This document shows positions 7,817 through 15,649 of a DNA stretch of 64,000 nt, one piece after another; the first letter of the stretch is position 1, and each line of letters starts with the position of its first letter. Made by a program: the position numbers and the translations under genes. The notes under the pieces are model-generated. The model searched no databases. It had not been told where the DNA came from and saw nothing but the letters and a program-made list of their open reading frames with translations. Source of the DNA: Lachnospiraceae bacterium (lineage in GTDB: Bacteria; Bacillota; Clostridia; Lachnospirales; Lachnospiraceae). The stretch lies in contig JAAVHZ010000032.1 in NCBI GenBank assembly GCA_014799465.1, forward strand, positions 1 through 64,000. The letters are read 5' to 3'.

Positions 7817-9307
7817 ATGGGTAAAAAAAGAACATTTATAAAAGGTACCCTTATACTTACAGCGGCAGGTGTGCTTACAAGAATCATAGGCTTCTTTTTC
7901 CGTATTTTCTTATCACGTACCCTCGGAGCTGACGGTCTTGGTATTTATCAACTAATATTTCCGATACAGGGACTATGCTGTGCTCTATGCTCTTCCGGAA
8001 TACAAACTGTTATTTCCGGACAGGTGGCTGCAAATATTTCATCCCACAAAGACAACTCTCCACTCTCAATATTAAAAAACGGTTTGATTCTATCAGTATC
8101 ATTATCTCTACTTGCAGCTTTTTTATTACATATTAATGCAGAATGGATAGCCATAAATATTCTTTCTGAAAAAAGATGTACTTTACCTCTACAATACTTA
8201 TCTTATTCAATACCGTTTTCTTCTATTCATATATGTATATGTGGATACTATTTTGGATGCAATAAAGCCGGAATACCTGCATTTTCCCAGTTTTTAGAAC
8301 AGGTAGTACGTGTCATATCAACATATCTTGTATGGATAACAATATGCGGAAACGGAGAATTATTTACTCCTGAAAATGCTGTAATAGGTGCTATTACCGG
8401 TGAAATATCTTCATCACTATTTTGTATGTTAAGTCTTAATATTTCTAAAATCCACGGAATACAGATACATATAATTAAAAAAATAGCAGCAGCATCTGTA
8501 CCACTCACATCTAACCGTGTAATGCTTAGTATATTCCAAAGTGCCGAAGCCATTCTTCTGCCTTCACAGCTTAAAAATTCCGGCTTATCCTCTGCTGATG
8601 CCCTCAGCATATATGGTATATTAACCGGTATGGCACTTCCATTTATAATGTTTCCGGCAACCATAACAAATTCTATGTCAACACTTCTGCTTCCTGCCAT
8701 AGCAGAAGCTGACTCTAATAATAATGAGAACCAAATAAAAGTTTCTTCGGAAAGTTCAATTATGGTAAGCCTTATACTGGGTATATTTTGTACGGGAATA
8801 TTCTATAGATATGGCAAAGATATAGGCACAATTTTATTTAGTAATCCTACATCAGGTTATTATCTTATTATCCTCGCCTGGCTTTGCCCGTTTATGTATC
8901 TCAGCACCACATTATCAAGTATATTAAACGGACTGGGTCATACTTCTACAACATTTATATTAAATATAATCTCCATTACAATACGAATACTTTTTACTTT
9001 ATTACTGGTACCGTCTTATGGTATATCTGCATATTTGTGCGGTGTTCTGGTAAGCCAGTTTGTTCTTGCCTTTACACATTATATGCATCTCATATCATAT
9101 GTAAACTTAAAAATATATATATCAAAAACCATAATTGTACCAATACTTGCAATAATATCTGCAATAACCACTGCTGATATTGTTTGCTATATAATAAGGC
9201 TTCAAGGATTTAAAAACTTATTTACATCATGCATAATATCTACATTAATTTTTGGAATCATTATGTATAAGATGCTTTTGGGCCAAACATCATACCATAA
9301 GCATTAA
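7817..9307 (+). CDS. SpoVB/MurJ-like polysaccharide flippase family protein
   Basis: 496 residues, one of the few plus-strand genes. It has about 14 hydrophobic helices and the N-terminal signature RTFIKGTLILTAAGVLTRII followed by FRIFLSRTLGADGLGIYQL, typical of the SpoVB branch of the MOP (MATE-like) superfamily. Members flip lipid-linked cell-wall or polysaccharide precursors across the membrane; SpoVB itself acts in spore cortex synthesis. It is transcribed divergently from nifS, with a 70-base gap holding the upstream elements of both. The exact substrate cannot be told from sequence: SpoVB, a paralog such as YkvU/YtgP, or an O-unit flippase are all possible. Confidence 0.85.
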   Translation: MGKKRTFIKGTLILTAAGVLTRIIGFFFRIFLSRTLGADGLGIYQLIFPIQGLCCALCSSGIQTVISGQVAANISSHKDNSPLSILKNGLILSVSLSLLAAFLLHINAEWIAINILSEKRCTLPLQYLSYSIPFSSIHICICGYYFGCNKAGIPAFSQFLEQVVRVISTYLVWITICGNGELFTPENAVIGAITGEISSSLFCMLSLNISKIHGIQIHIIKKIAAASVPLTSNRVMLSIFQSAEAILLPSQLKNSGLSSADALSIYGILTGMALPFIMFPATITNSMSTLLLPAIAEADSNNNENQIKVSSESSIMVSLILGIFCTGIFYRYGKDIGTILFSNPTSGYYLIILAWLCPFMYLSTTLSSILNGLGHTSTTFILNIISITIRILFTLLLVPSYGISAYLCGVLVSQFVLAFTHYMHLISYVNLKIYISKTIIVPILAIISAITTADIVCYIIRLQGFKNLFTSCIISTLIFGIIMYKMLLGQTSYHKH

Positions 9308-9352
9308 TACATAAAACTGAATACTTGAAACTAATATTGTTTAAAAGAAAAA

Positions 9353-9388
9353 AAGCTATGTGGGTTTATTATATTACCCACATAGCTT
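9353..9388 (-). terminator. intrinsic terminator of trpS
   Basis: A perfect 13-bp stem (9353-9365 with 9376-9388, AAGCTATGTGGGT and its complement). On the minus strand a long U-rich run follows, giving a strong terminator five bases after the trpS stop. On the plus strand the tail is weak, but it may also slow transcripts from the flippase gene. Confidence 0.9.
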
Positions 9389-9392
9389 CTCA

Positions 9393-10475
9393 CTAATTAT
9401 ACTTTTTTGACTGTTCTGCTATTAATTCCATATCATCAAAGTAATTTATCTTCATTTTTGACTTTACATCTGAAAGCGTCTGTGCTGCCACCTCTCTCGC
9501 ATTTTCTGTACCTTTCTTTAACATATCGTATACTGAAGGAATATCTTTTTCAAATTCTTTCCGCCTGTTCCTTATTGGCTCAAGTTCTTCCTGAATAACA
9601 TTATTAAGGAATTTTTTAACCTTTACATCTCCAAGACCGCCTCTGGTATAATGCTCCTTCATTTCATCAAGACATGCATAATCAGGACAATATCTCTCAA
9701 AATGTTCATCTTTGCAAAATGCATCCAGATATATAAATACAGGATTACCTTCCACCTTACCCGGGTCACTTACCTGAAGATGATTAGGGTCTGTGAACAT
9801 GCTCATTATTTTTTTCTTTACATCATCCGGAGAATCAGAAAGATATATGCAGTTGCCAAGGGATTTACTCATTTTAGCCTTACCATCAGTACCCGGAAGC
9901 CTCATACATGCTTTATTGTCAGGCAGCAGTACATCCGGTTCAATAAGAGCATCACCATATATTGAATTAAATTTACGTACAATCTCTCTTGTCTGTTCTA
10001 TCATCGGAAGCTGGTCTTCACCAACCGGTACTGTTGTTGCCTTAAATGCTGTAATATCTGCCGCCTGACTGATTGGGTATGTAAAAAATCCAACCGGTAT
10101 ACTTGCCTCAAAATTTCTCATCTGGATTTCTGATTTTACAGTCGGGTTTCTCTGCAATCTGGATACTGTAACAAGATTCATATAGTAGAATGATAACTCA
10201 CACAATTCTGAAATCTGAGACTGTATCAGCAGATTAGATTTGTCAGGGTCAAGCCCGCATGAAAGATAATCTAATGCAACTTCTATTATATTCTGTCTGA
10301 TTTTTTCAGGATTATCTGCATTATCAGTAAGTGCCTGTGCATCTGCAATCATTATAAATATCTTTTTAAAATCTCCCGAATTCTGAAGTTCTACTCTTCT
10401 TCTTAATGACCCCACATAGTGTCCGACATGAAGTTTTCCTGTAGGTCTGTCTCCGGTTAATATAACTTTATCCAT
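9393..10475 (-). CDS. trpS: tryptophanyl-tRNA synthetase
   Basis: 360 residues, ATG at 10475 behind GGAGG. A class Ic synthetase charging tRNA-Trp. The N-terminal [17 protein letters not shown] holds the HIGH-type motif as HVGH; the KMSKS loop appears as KAKMSKSLG around residue 200. [12 protein letters not shown] and PISQAADI are typical of the TrpRS family with an N-terminal GDRPTG. It is monocistronic, with its own promoter and terminator; I see no T-box in the short leader. The length is slightly above the 325-345 usual, within a known subgroup. Confidence 0.95.
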   Translation of the reverse strand: MDKVILTGDRPTGKLHVGHYVGSLRRRVELQNSGDFKKIFIMIADAQALTDNADNPEKIRQNIIEVALDYLSCGLDPDKSNLLIQSQISELCELSFYYMNLVTVSRLQRNPTVKSEIQMRNFEASIPVGFFTYPISQAADITAFKATTVPVGEDQLPMIEQTREIVRKFNSIYGDALIEPDVLLPDNKACMRLPGTDGKAKMSKSLGNCIYLSDSPDDVKKKIMSMFTDPNHLQVSDPGKVEGNPVFIYLDAFCKDEHFERYCPDYACLDEMKEHYTRGGLGDVKVKKFLNNVIQEELEPIRNRRKEFEKDIPSVYDMLKKGTENAREVAAQTLSDVKSKMKINYFDDMELIAEQSKKYN

Positions 10476-10511
10476 TTTATAAATTCCTCCTTAATAAGTA
10501 CCATAGAGTAT

Positions 10512-10540
10512 ATTATATAATCCAAACGGATATAAGTCAA
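10512..10540 (-). promoter_or_regulatory. promoter of trpS
   Basis: TTGACT (10535-10540) and TATAAT (10512-10517) with a 17-base spacer, 37 bases before the trpS start codon. Confidence 0.8.
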
Positions 10541-10548
10541 ATAATTTG

Positions 10549-10586
10549 AAAAAGCCTCTATAGCCGGCTGCCGGCTTTAGAGGCTT
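10549..10586 (-). terminator. intrinsic terminator of the PTS gene
   Basis: Stem AGCCTCTA/TAGAGGCT extended by an inner GCCGG/CCGGC pairing (10552-10586), followed on the minus strand by a U run (10549-10553), directly after the EIICBA stop codon. Confidence 0.85.
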
Positions 10587-10595
10587 AAAATTATA

Positions 10596-12734
10596 TTATT
10601 TGTAAAAGTCAATTGCAAAAAGTGCCTGCCCTGCTTTAATCTTTCCTTCTGCAAGCAGCCGTATTTTTTGATTATCATCCAATTCTGTACATACTACCGG
10701 CGACACTATTGATGGAGCATTCTTCTTAAGATAATTCAGGTCAAGTTTCAGCATTGGGTCTCCCTTTTTGACCTTTTGACCATTCTCTACCATTACTTCA
10801 AAACCTTTTCCATCCAGTTTTACTGTATCAATTCCTACATGGATAAGCAGTCCGATACCTGTATCTGTCATAAATCCAACAGCGTGTTTAGTTTCAAAAA
10901 CAAAACTGACTTCGCCGTCTTCCGGTGCCCTGACATATGAATCTACAGGAGTAACCACTGCTCCGTCTCCCATCATCTTTCCCGCAAATGCTTCATCCGG
11001 TGCTTCTGACAGGTTAGCTGCTATTCCCGTAATAGGGCTTGATATTATAACAGTTTTTGACACCTCTTGTTTATTCTTCTCTTCCTTAGTTATATCCTGT
11101 ACATTTTCTGAATCTTCAGATATATATTCTTCATCCGGTGCCGTTTCCAGATAATCCTCAAGATTTGATTTTATTACCGTAACCTTAGGTCCATAAATAA
11201 TCTGAACACCGTTTCCTTTGTGTATAACGCCTGAAGCACCGGTAGATTTTAACAGAACATCATTAACCAGTTCTGCTTTATTAACAGTGCATCTAAGTCT
11301 TGTAGCACAACAATCCACATCCGAAATATTCTTCTTACCTCCAAGTCCATTGCATATATTTTTTGAAATTTCATTCTCTGCTGATTCACTGTCTGTATTT
11401 GAATTGCCATTTTTCTTTGCTTCAACATCACTTCTTTTATATAATTTTACTTCCTGACTGTCATCACGTCCCGGAGTCTTTAGATTTAACTTCCTTATTA
11501 AAATGCTGAACAGTAAATAGTATATTATGAAATAGAACACACCTACAACTACTATCCATACCCAGCTTGTTTTTGAATTTCCCTGAAGTATGCCAAACAA
11601 AAACATATCAATAAGTCCGCCTGAAAAAGTCATTCCAACTCCGACACAAAATACATGCATCAGCATATAGGCGAGACCTGCAAACACACAATGTATTCCA
11701 TAAAGCAATGGTGCTACGAATAAGAAAGTAAATTCAAGAGGTTCTGTAATTCCTGTCAGCATAGATGTCAATGCAGCAGACAGCAGCAACCCACCAACCG
11801 CCTTTTTTTTCTCTGGTTTTGCTGTTTTATACATTGCAAGTGCCGCACCCGGAAGTCCAAAAATCATTAGTGGGAATTTACCAGACATAAACCTTGTTGC
11901 TGATACTGCAAAATGTTTTACAGTAGGGTCTGCTAACTGTGCAAAAAAGATATTCTGTGCACCTTCGATAGTCTTTCCGGCAACTTCCAAAGTTCCACCT
12001 ACTCCGGTCTGCCAGAATGGAAGATAAAATACATGATGAAGACCAAATGGAATCAGCAGCCTCTCCATAAATCCATATACCCATGTTCCTGCATATCCCG
12101 ATTTTAATACTATGTCACCGACTGCGTATATTCCCTGCTGAATCACCGGCCATATAAAATACATTAATATACCAACACCGGTATAAACCAATGAACATAT
12201 AATAGGAACAAACCTTGTTCCACCAAAAAATGACAGAACTTGTGGTAATTCAATTTTATAAAACCTATTATGGAGTGCAGCTACACCAATTCCTACAATA
12301 ATACCACCAAATACCCCCATTTGAAGTGATGTAATTCCACATACAGATGTAGTGGCACCACTTAACATATTTTCAGGTCCCCCATTTATAGTAATTAGTG
12401 CACTTATAGATGCATGCATAATAAGAAATGCTATTACAGCAGCTAATGATGCAACTTCCTTTTCCTTTTTTGCCATACCAATTGCAACTCCGATAGCAAA
12501 AATAATTGGAAGATTAGTAAATACTATATTTCCTGCTTCACTCATTACCTGAAATACTGCATTAAATACTGTTCCCGGTCCCATTATCTTCAATAATCCA
12601 TATGTTTCAAGCATAGTCTCATTTGTAAATGAGCCTCCGACTCCTAACAATAATCCTGCCACTGGAAGAATGGCAATGGGAAGCATAAATGATCTTCCCA
12701 CTCGTTGAAGTACACCAAAAATTTTGTCCTTCAT
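10596..12734 (-). CDS. ptsG: PTS glucose-family transporter EIICBA
   Basis: 712 residues from ATG 12734, with AGGAG upstream; the longer frame to 12842 runs back through a leader terminator and is not coding. Order: EIIC (about 5-415, glucose type, ERLLIPFGLHHVFYLPFW and TGITEPLEF), EIIB (about 455-530, phospho-cysteine C476 in CCATRLRC), linker, EIIA (about 560-710, H617 and phosphorylated H632 in LLIHVGIDT). It imports and phosphorylates a hexose using phosphate from HPr. The HHVFYLPFW segment favours glucose over N-acetylglucosamine, but the sugar is an inference. It is a single-gene unit whose leader carries a terminator, suggesting antitermination control. No HPr or enzyme I is in the window. 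Confidence 0.9.
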   Translation of the reverse strand: MKDKIFGVLQRVGRSFMLPIAILPVAGLLLGVGGSFTNETMLETYGLLKIMGPGTVFNAVFQVMSEAGNIVFTNLPIIFAIGVAIGMAKKEKEVASLAAVIAFLIMHASISALITINGGPENMLSGATTSVCGITSLQMGVFGGIIVGIGVAALHNRFYKIELPQVLSFFGGTRFVPIICSLVYTGVGILMYFIWPVIQQGIYAVGDIVLKSGYAGTWVYGFMERLLIPFGLHHVFYLPFWQTGVGGTLEVAGKTIEGAQNIFFAQLADPTVKHFAVSATRFMSGKFPLMIFGLPGAALAMYKTAKPEKKKAVGGLLLSAALTSMLTGITEPLEFTFLFVAPLLYGIHCVFAGLAYMLMHVFCVGVGMTFSGGLIDMFLFGILQGNSKTSWVWIVVVGVFYFIIYYLLFSILIRKLNLKTPGRDDSQEVKLYKRSDVEAKKNGNSNTDSESAENEISKNICNGLGGKKNISDVDCCATRLRCTVNKAELVNDVLLKSTGASGVIHKGNGVQIIYGPKVTVIKSNLEDYLETAPDEEYISEDSENVQDITKEEKNKQEVSKTVIISSPITGIAANLSEAPDEAFAGKMMGDGAVVTPVDSYVRAPEDGEVSFVFETKHAVGFMTDTGIGLLIHVGIDTVKLDGKGFEVMVENGQKVKKGDPMLKLDLNYLKKNAPSIVSPVVCTELDDNQKIRLLAEGKIKAGQALFAIDFYK

Positions 12735-12802
12735 ACTTTTTCTCCTTTTCCAACTTTTATTAATTATTAGGATGTCCTTATTTTTATATTTTATTTTAAT
12801 AT

Positions 12803-12851
12803 AAAAAAATTTCCCATAGTCATACCTGTAATAATGCATCACTATGGGAAA
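12803..12851 (-). terminator. leader terminator upstream of the PTS gene (attenuator)
   Basis: Perfect 11-bp stem TTTCCCATAGT (12841-12851 on the minus strand) with its complement at 12810-12820, a 20-base loop, then seven U. It lies about 70 bases before the PTS start codon and downstream of any minus-strand promoter in this gap, so it can only act on the PTS leader transcript. The loop contains ACAGGTATGAC, faintly like part of a GlcT RAT sequence; I cannot confirm an antiterminator. Confidence 0.75.
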
Positions 12852-12950
12852 ACTCCAAACAATATCTCCTTAAATATAACTCCGCTCCTGCCTCAAAACA
12901 TATTTTATAACTTTATTAAAATAAAATATATTACTTCTTGTTGTTATTTT

Positions 12951-12980
12951 TTGTTGGTTTTCGTTGCTTTTCGTTGGTTT
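12951..12980 (+). repeat. three 10-bp direct repeats before the Spo0A-like regulator gene
   Basis: TTGTTGGTTT, TCGTTGCTTT and TCGTTGGTTT follow one another with exactly 10-bp spacing (12951, 12961, 12971). A likely -10 region (TATATT, followed by TATA repeats) lies just downstream, so the repeats cover the -35 position of the gene starting at 13036. Spo0A boxes are 7 bp and in tandem are also spaced 10 bp apart; these differ from TTCGACA in the last three bases. Confidence 0.7.
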
Positions 12981-13035
12981 TTAGATTATATTATATATAT
13001 AAGTTATTTACAAAAATTGGTAAGGAGCTAAAACT

Positions 13036-13821
13036 ATGGATAAACCGTTATCTATTCTTCTTGTAGAAGATGACAAGGATACTTGTAAAAAATTCGCCTA
13101 CTATATAGACGAACTTGATGACGTAACATTAGTAAACATAACAAATAACTCATATCGTGCCATTGATTACATTAAAGAGTATCTTCCTGATGCTGTTATT
13201 CTGGATCTTGAACTTAATCTTGGTACCGGCAACGGGCTGTCTTTCCTTAAGGAAATTAAGTCTATCAATATTGCAACAATCCCATATATACTGGTCACTA
13301 CCAACAATTCAAGCCAGACTACGTATAACATTATACGCCAGTTAGGTGCTGATTTTATTATGTATAAGCATCAATCTGACTATACTGAAAAAGGAGCAGT
13401 TGATTTTTTAAGAATGCTGAAAGATATTATTCACAACAACCAACAGAATAATAATCTGCAGAATCCTTCTGATAATTCCCCAATACTAGCCAAAAAAAGG
13501 CTGTCACGGCTGTCTTCCATTGAATTAAACCGTATCGGCATCAGTCCTAAAGCTGTAGGATATAAATATCTAAATGATGCAATACAGTTAGTATTAGATG
13601 AACATGAAGGTAATATTATTTGTACAATCGCTCAAAAGTATAACAAATCTGATTCAAGTGTAGAAAGGGCAATGCAAAATGCAATTAATAAGGCATGGCG
13701 TACAACAACTATTGAAGACTTACTAATTCATTATACGGCAAAAATCAATTCTGAAAGAGGGGTTCCTACCGTTACTGAATTTATATATTATTATGCAAAT
13801 AAAATTAAATACGAAAATTAA
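13036..13821 (+). CDS. Spo0A-like response regulator (REC + Spo0A_C)
   Basis: 261 residues, ATG 13036 behind AAGGAG. The receiver domain (1-125) has the acidic pocket E11-D12-D13, phospho-acceptor D57, T88 and K111, so it should be phosphorylated. Residues about 160-258 match the Spo0A DNA-binding domain: ISPKAVGYKYLNDAI, IAQKYNKSDSSVERAMQNAI and the end PTVTEFIYYYANKIK. Compared with Bacillus Spo0A (ASRVERAIRHAI), the recognition-helix residues R, R and H are S, Q and N here, so a different DNA site is likely. No spoIVB is adjacent, so it is probably a paralog rather than the master regulator. A GHKL kinase lies 216 bases downstream, separated by a terminator and a reverse-strand micro-gene. 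Confidence 0.88.
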   Translation: MDKPLSILLVEDDKDTCKKFAYYIDELDDVTLVNITNNSYRAIDYIKEYLPDAVILDLELNLGTGNGLSFLKEIKSINIATIPYILVTTNNSSQTTYNIIRQLGADFIMYKHQSDYTEKGAVDFLRMLKDIIHNNQQNNNLQNPSDNSPILAKKRLSRLSSIELNRIGISPKAVGYKYLNDAIQLVLDEHEGNIICTIAQKYNKSDSSVERAMQNAINKAWRTTTIEDLLIHYTAKINSERGVPTVTEFIYYYANKIKYEN

Positions 13822-13852
13822 AGGCATTTAAGAATATTCCTAAATGCCTTTT
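13820..13852. terminator. bidirectional terminator between regulator gene and micro-gene
   Basis: AAAGGCATTTA and TAAATGCCTTT pair around a short loop. The plus strand continues TTTTGG and the minus strand continues TTAATTTTC, so it can end both the response-regulator transcript and the converging peptide transcript. Confidence 0.75.
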
Positions 13853-13869
13853 GGGGTGAATTTCATTTT

Positions 13870-13917
13870 TTATTTACCAAGAATTCCCATAAATGTTTTC
13901 CAAATATTACTCCACAT
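13870..13917 (-). CDS. 15-codon micro-peptide MWSNIWKTFMGILGK
   Basis: An ATG at 13917 is preceded by AAAGGAG with an eight-base gap, among the best ribosome sites nearby, and opens 15 codons ending in TAA at 13870-13872. The peptide has two Trp, two Lys, no acidic residue and a hydrophobic, helix-prone pattern. It lies between a response regulator and a divergently transcribed GHKL kinase. A CTTTAG/CTAAAG hairpin (13930-13952) could mask the ribosome site. Position and form suggest a signal peptide, leader peptide or membrane-active peptide. There is no cysteine and no AgrB-type protease nearby, so it is not a classical AgrD. Chance ORFs of this length are common; the ribosome site and context are what support it. 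Confidence 0.5.
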   Translation of the reverse strand: MWSNIWKTFMGILGK

Positions 13918-13929
13918 ACATCTCACTCC

Positions 13930-13952
13930 TTTAGTTTTTTAATACCTAAAGG
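13930..13952 (-). promoter_or_regulatory. possible ribosome-site-masking hairpin of the micro-gene
   Basis: On the minus strand CTTTAG and CTAAAG pair across an 11-base A-rich loop, and the second arm runs into AAAGGAG. The stem is only six AU-rich pairs, so its stability is doubtful. Confidence 0.35.
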
Positions 13953-14036
13953 ATAAAAAAAATATTAAATTTTTTATATTAGTCTGTGGTATGCATTTCT
14001 TGTTGGAATTTATTAATTTTAGGAAAGGCTATAACT

Positions 14037-15482
14037 ATGTATAAACTTATGATAAAATACTTTTTTATAATTTTTTGCAGTATATATGTATATAATAAAA
14101 TTCTTAACATTAAAAATATTAAAATTTCTAAATATATACTATATGGATTTTTTTCATGCCTGCTTTCTATACTGACATATATATTGGCACAATATGTTGA
14201 ATACATTGAATTTCCGCTTTGGATATTCTGTAACTTCTTTTTCATTACATTATGTACTGGCACTGCTTTTGAAGTATCTCTTACTGCAATTATAATTTCA
14301 TTTTGTTTCAGCTATATATCAATTGTTATATCAGCAATATTGGTTTCTTTTTTTTCAGAAATACTGGGATATGCAAATCATTCATTTATATTACTGATAC
14401 TGATAACCGGAATATTGCAAATTTTTCTGATAAGAATACCTTTCCATCTGAGGAGACTTAAAAATGGTATGCCATTTTTATCAAATCCGATATTTACTAA
14501 TATAGGCATATTCCTTAGTATGCTTGTTTTATTTGCCGCAATGCTCTTAAACAACGGAAACGAAAACCCTGTTTATGTCTTTGCGGTTATTTTCATACTT
14601 ATAAGTATGCTTTTTTTAATTATATGGTGGAAAAGCCAATTGACTAAAACATATATTTACAAATTGAAGAATAAAGAAATTGAGAATCTCAGCCTTGAAT
14701 TAGAAAATAAGAATAAACGTATCAGCGAAATGGAAATAGAAATATCCAGCCTTTCAAAAATAATTCACAAAGACAATAAGCTGATTCCCGCAATGGAACT
14801 TGCTGTTAAAAACTTTATGAATAATCCTGAAAAAAGTAATGGCAGAAATCTGATTGCAGAACTTGAAAAATTATCATATGAGCGAAAGGGGATATTACAT
14901 TCACTTGAATTGTCAAATAAAAAACTTATTTCAACTAATGTTTTAAGCATTGATTCTTTAATGAATTATTTCCTAAATAAAACTTATGAACATGAAATTG
15001 ACTTTAACTTTAATATCAGAGGAAATTTAAGTGATATGATTTCAAATATAGTAAGTGAATCCGATCTCAACACTTTACTTGCAGATATTATTGAAAATGC
15101 TCTTATTTCAACTAAATATAATAATGCACACCATATATTAGCCATATTTGATGCTGAAAATCCAAATTTTTCCATAGACATTTTTGATAGCGGAGAAAAG
15201 TTCGATTTAAACGTTTTACTTAACTTTGGTATTAAAAAAATCACCACTCATGGTGATGATGAAGGAAGCGGTATCGGTCTTATGACTACATATGAAATTT
15301 TGTCAAAATACAAAGCAAGCTTTCTTATAGAAGAATTTGATACAGTAAATTCTTATTATACCAAAAAAGTATCCATAGTTTTTGACAGCCGGAACCTGTT
15401 TATTTTAAAATCGAAGCGTACACCTGAAGAGATATATCTCTTATCAAAACGCAGTGATTTAATATATAGACCAATACAATAA
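14037..15482 (+). CDS. AgrC-like GHKL sensor histidine kinase
   Basis: 481 residues from ATG 14037, behind AGGAAAGG; an upstream in-frame start at 13986 lacks a ribosome site. Six or seven transmembrane helices (about 5-200) form the sensor part, with no large extracellular domain, as in peptide receptors of the AgrC/ComD type. A coiled segment (205-240) leads to the H-box IIHKDNKLIPA with H244, and then a GHKL ATPase domain with N354 (LLADIIENAL), IFDSGEKF and DDEGSGIGL. It probably responds to a peptide or lipophilic signal and phosphorylates a regulator, the nearest being the Spo0A-like protein upstream. No LytTR regulator, the usual AgrC partner, is in the window. Confidence 0.85.
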   Translation: MYKLMIKYFFIIFCSIYVYNKILNIKNIKISKYILYGFFSCLLSILTYILAQYVEYIEFPLWIFCNFFFITLCTGTAFEVSLTAIIISFCFSYISIVISAILVSFFSEILGYANHSFILLILITGILQIFLIRIPFHLRRLKNGMPFLSNPIFTNIGIFLSMLVLFAAMLLNNGNENPVYVFAVIFILISMLFLIIWWKSQLTKTYIYKLKNKEIENLSLELENKNKRISEMEIEISSLSKIIHKDNKLIPAMELAVKNFMNNPEKSNGRNLIAELEKLSYERKGILHSLELSNKKLISTNVLSIDSLMNYFLNKTYEHEIDFNFNIRGNLSDMISNIVSESDLNTLLADIIENALISTKYNNAHHILAIFDAENPNFSIDIFDSGEKFDLNVLLNFGIKKITTHGDDEGSGIGLMTTYEILSKYKASFLIEEFDTVNSYYTKKVSIVFDSRNLFILKSKRTPEEIYLLSKRSDLIYRPIQ

Positions 15483-15570
15483 AAAGAACCTGATGAACAC
15501 TCTTTTGTAAAAAATACTATAACCCGCTTATTAACTAATAACTTTTGTATTTTAATGCTCATCCGGCTCT
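15478..15570 (-). ncRNA. candidate small RNA of about 90 nt, convergent with the kinase gene
   Basis: A minus-strand TATAAT (15577-15582) precedes GAGCCGGATGAGC (15569-15557), which pairs 12 of 13 positions with GTTCATCAGGTTC (15498-15486) when G-U pairs are allowed, followed at once by UUUUUAUUG. On the plus strand the same positions give A-C mismatches, so the fold belongs to the minus strand. The 60-base interior has a small UUAUU/AAUAA hairpin. The terminator tail overlaps the kinase stop codon. The -35 is poor. No known RNA family was recognised. Confidence 0.5.
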
Positions 15571-15649
15571 AAATATATTATACTACATTTTTTGATAAAT
15601 TTTAACAAAAAATTTAAATTTTTTAATTTTTCTATTTATTATACAAAAC

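Noticed and set aside
10596..12842. Longer PTS reading frame starting at 12842
   Set aside because: The extra 36 codons pass through the leader terminator hairpin and lack a ribosome site; ATG 12734 has AGGAG before it.
12803..12851. RAT (GlcT/LicT antiterminator) sequence
   Set aside because: Only a few bases of the loop resemble it; I could not find both conserved halves, so it is not listed as a RAT.
15356..15562. Minus-strand ORF of 68 codons with a Cys-Ser-Ser-Gly stretch, considered as an AgrD-like precursor
   Set aside because: No ribosome site, it runs into the kinase gene antisense, and an intrinsic terminator of the candidate small RNA falls inside it. No AgrB is near.
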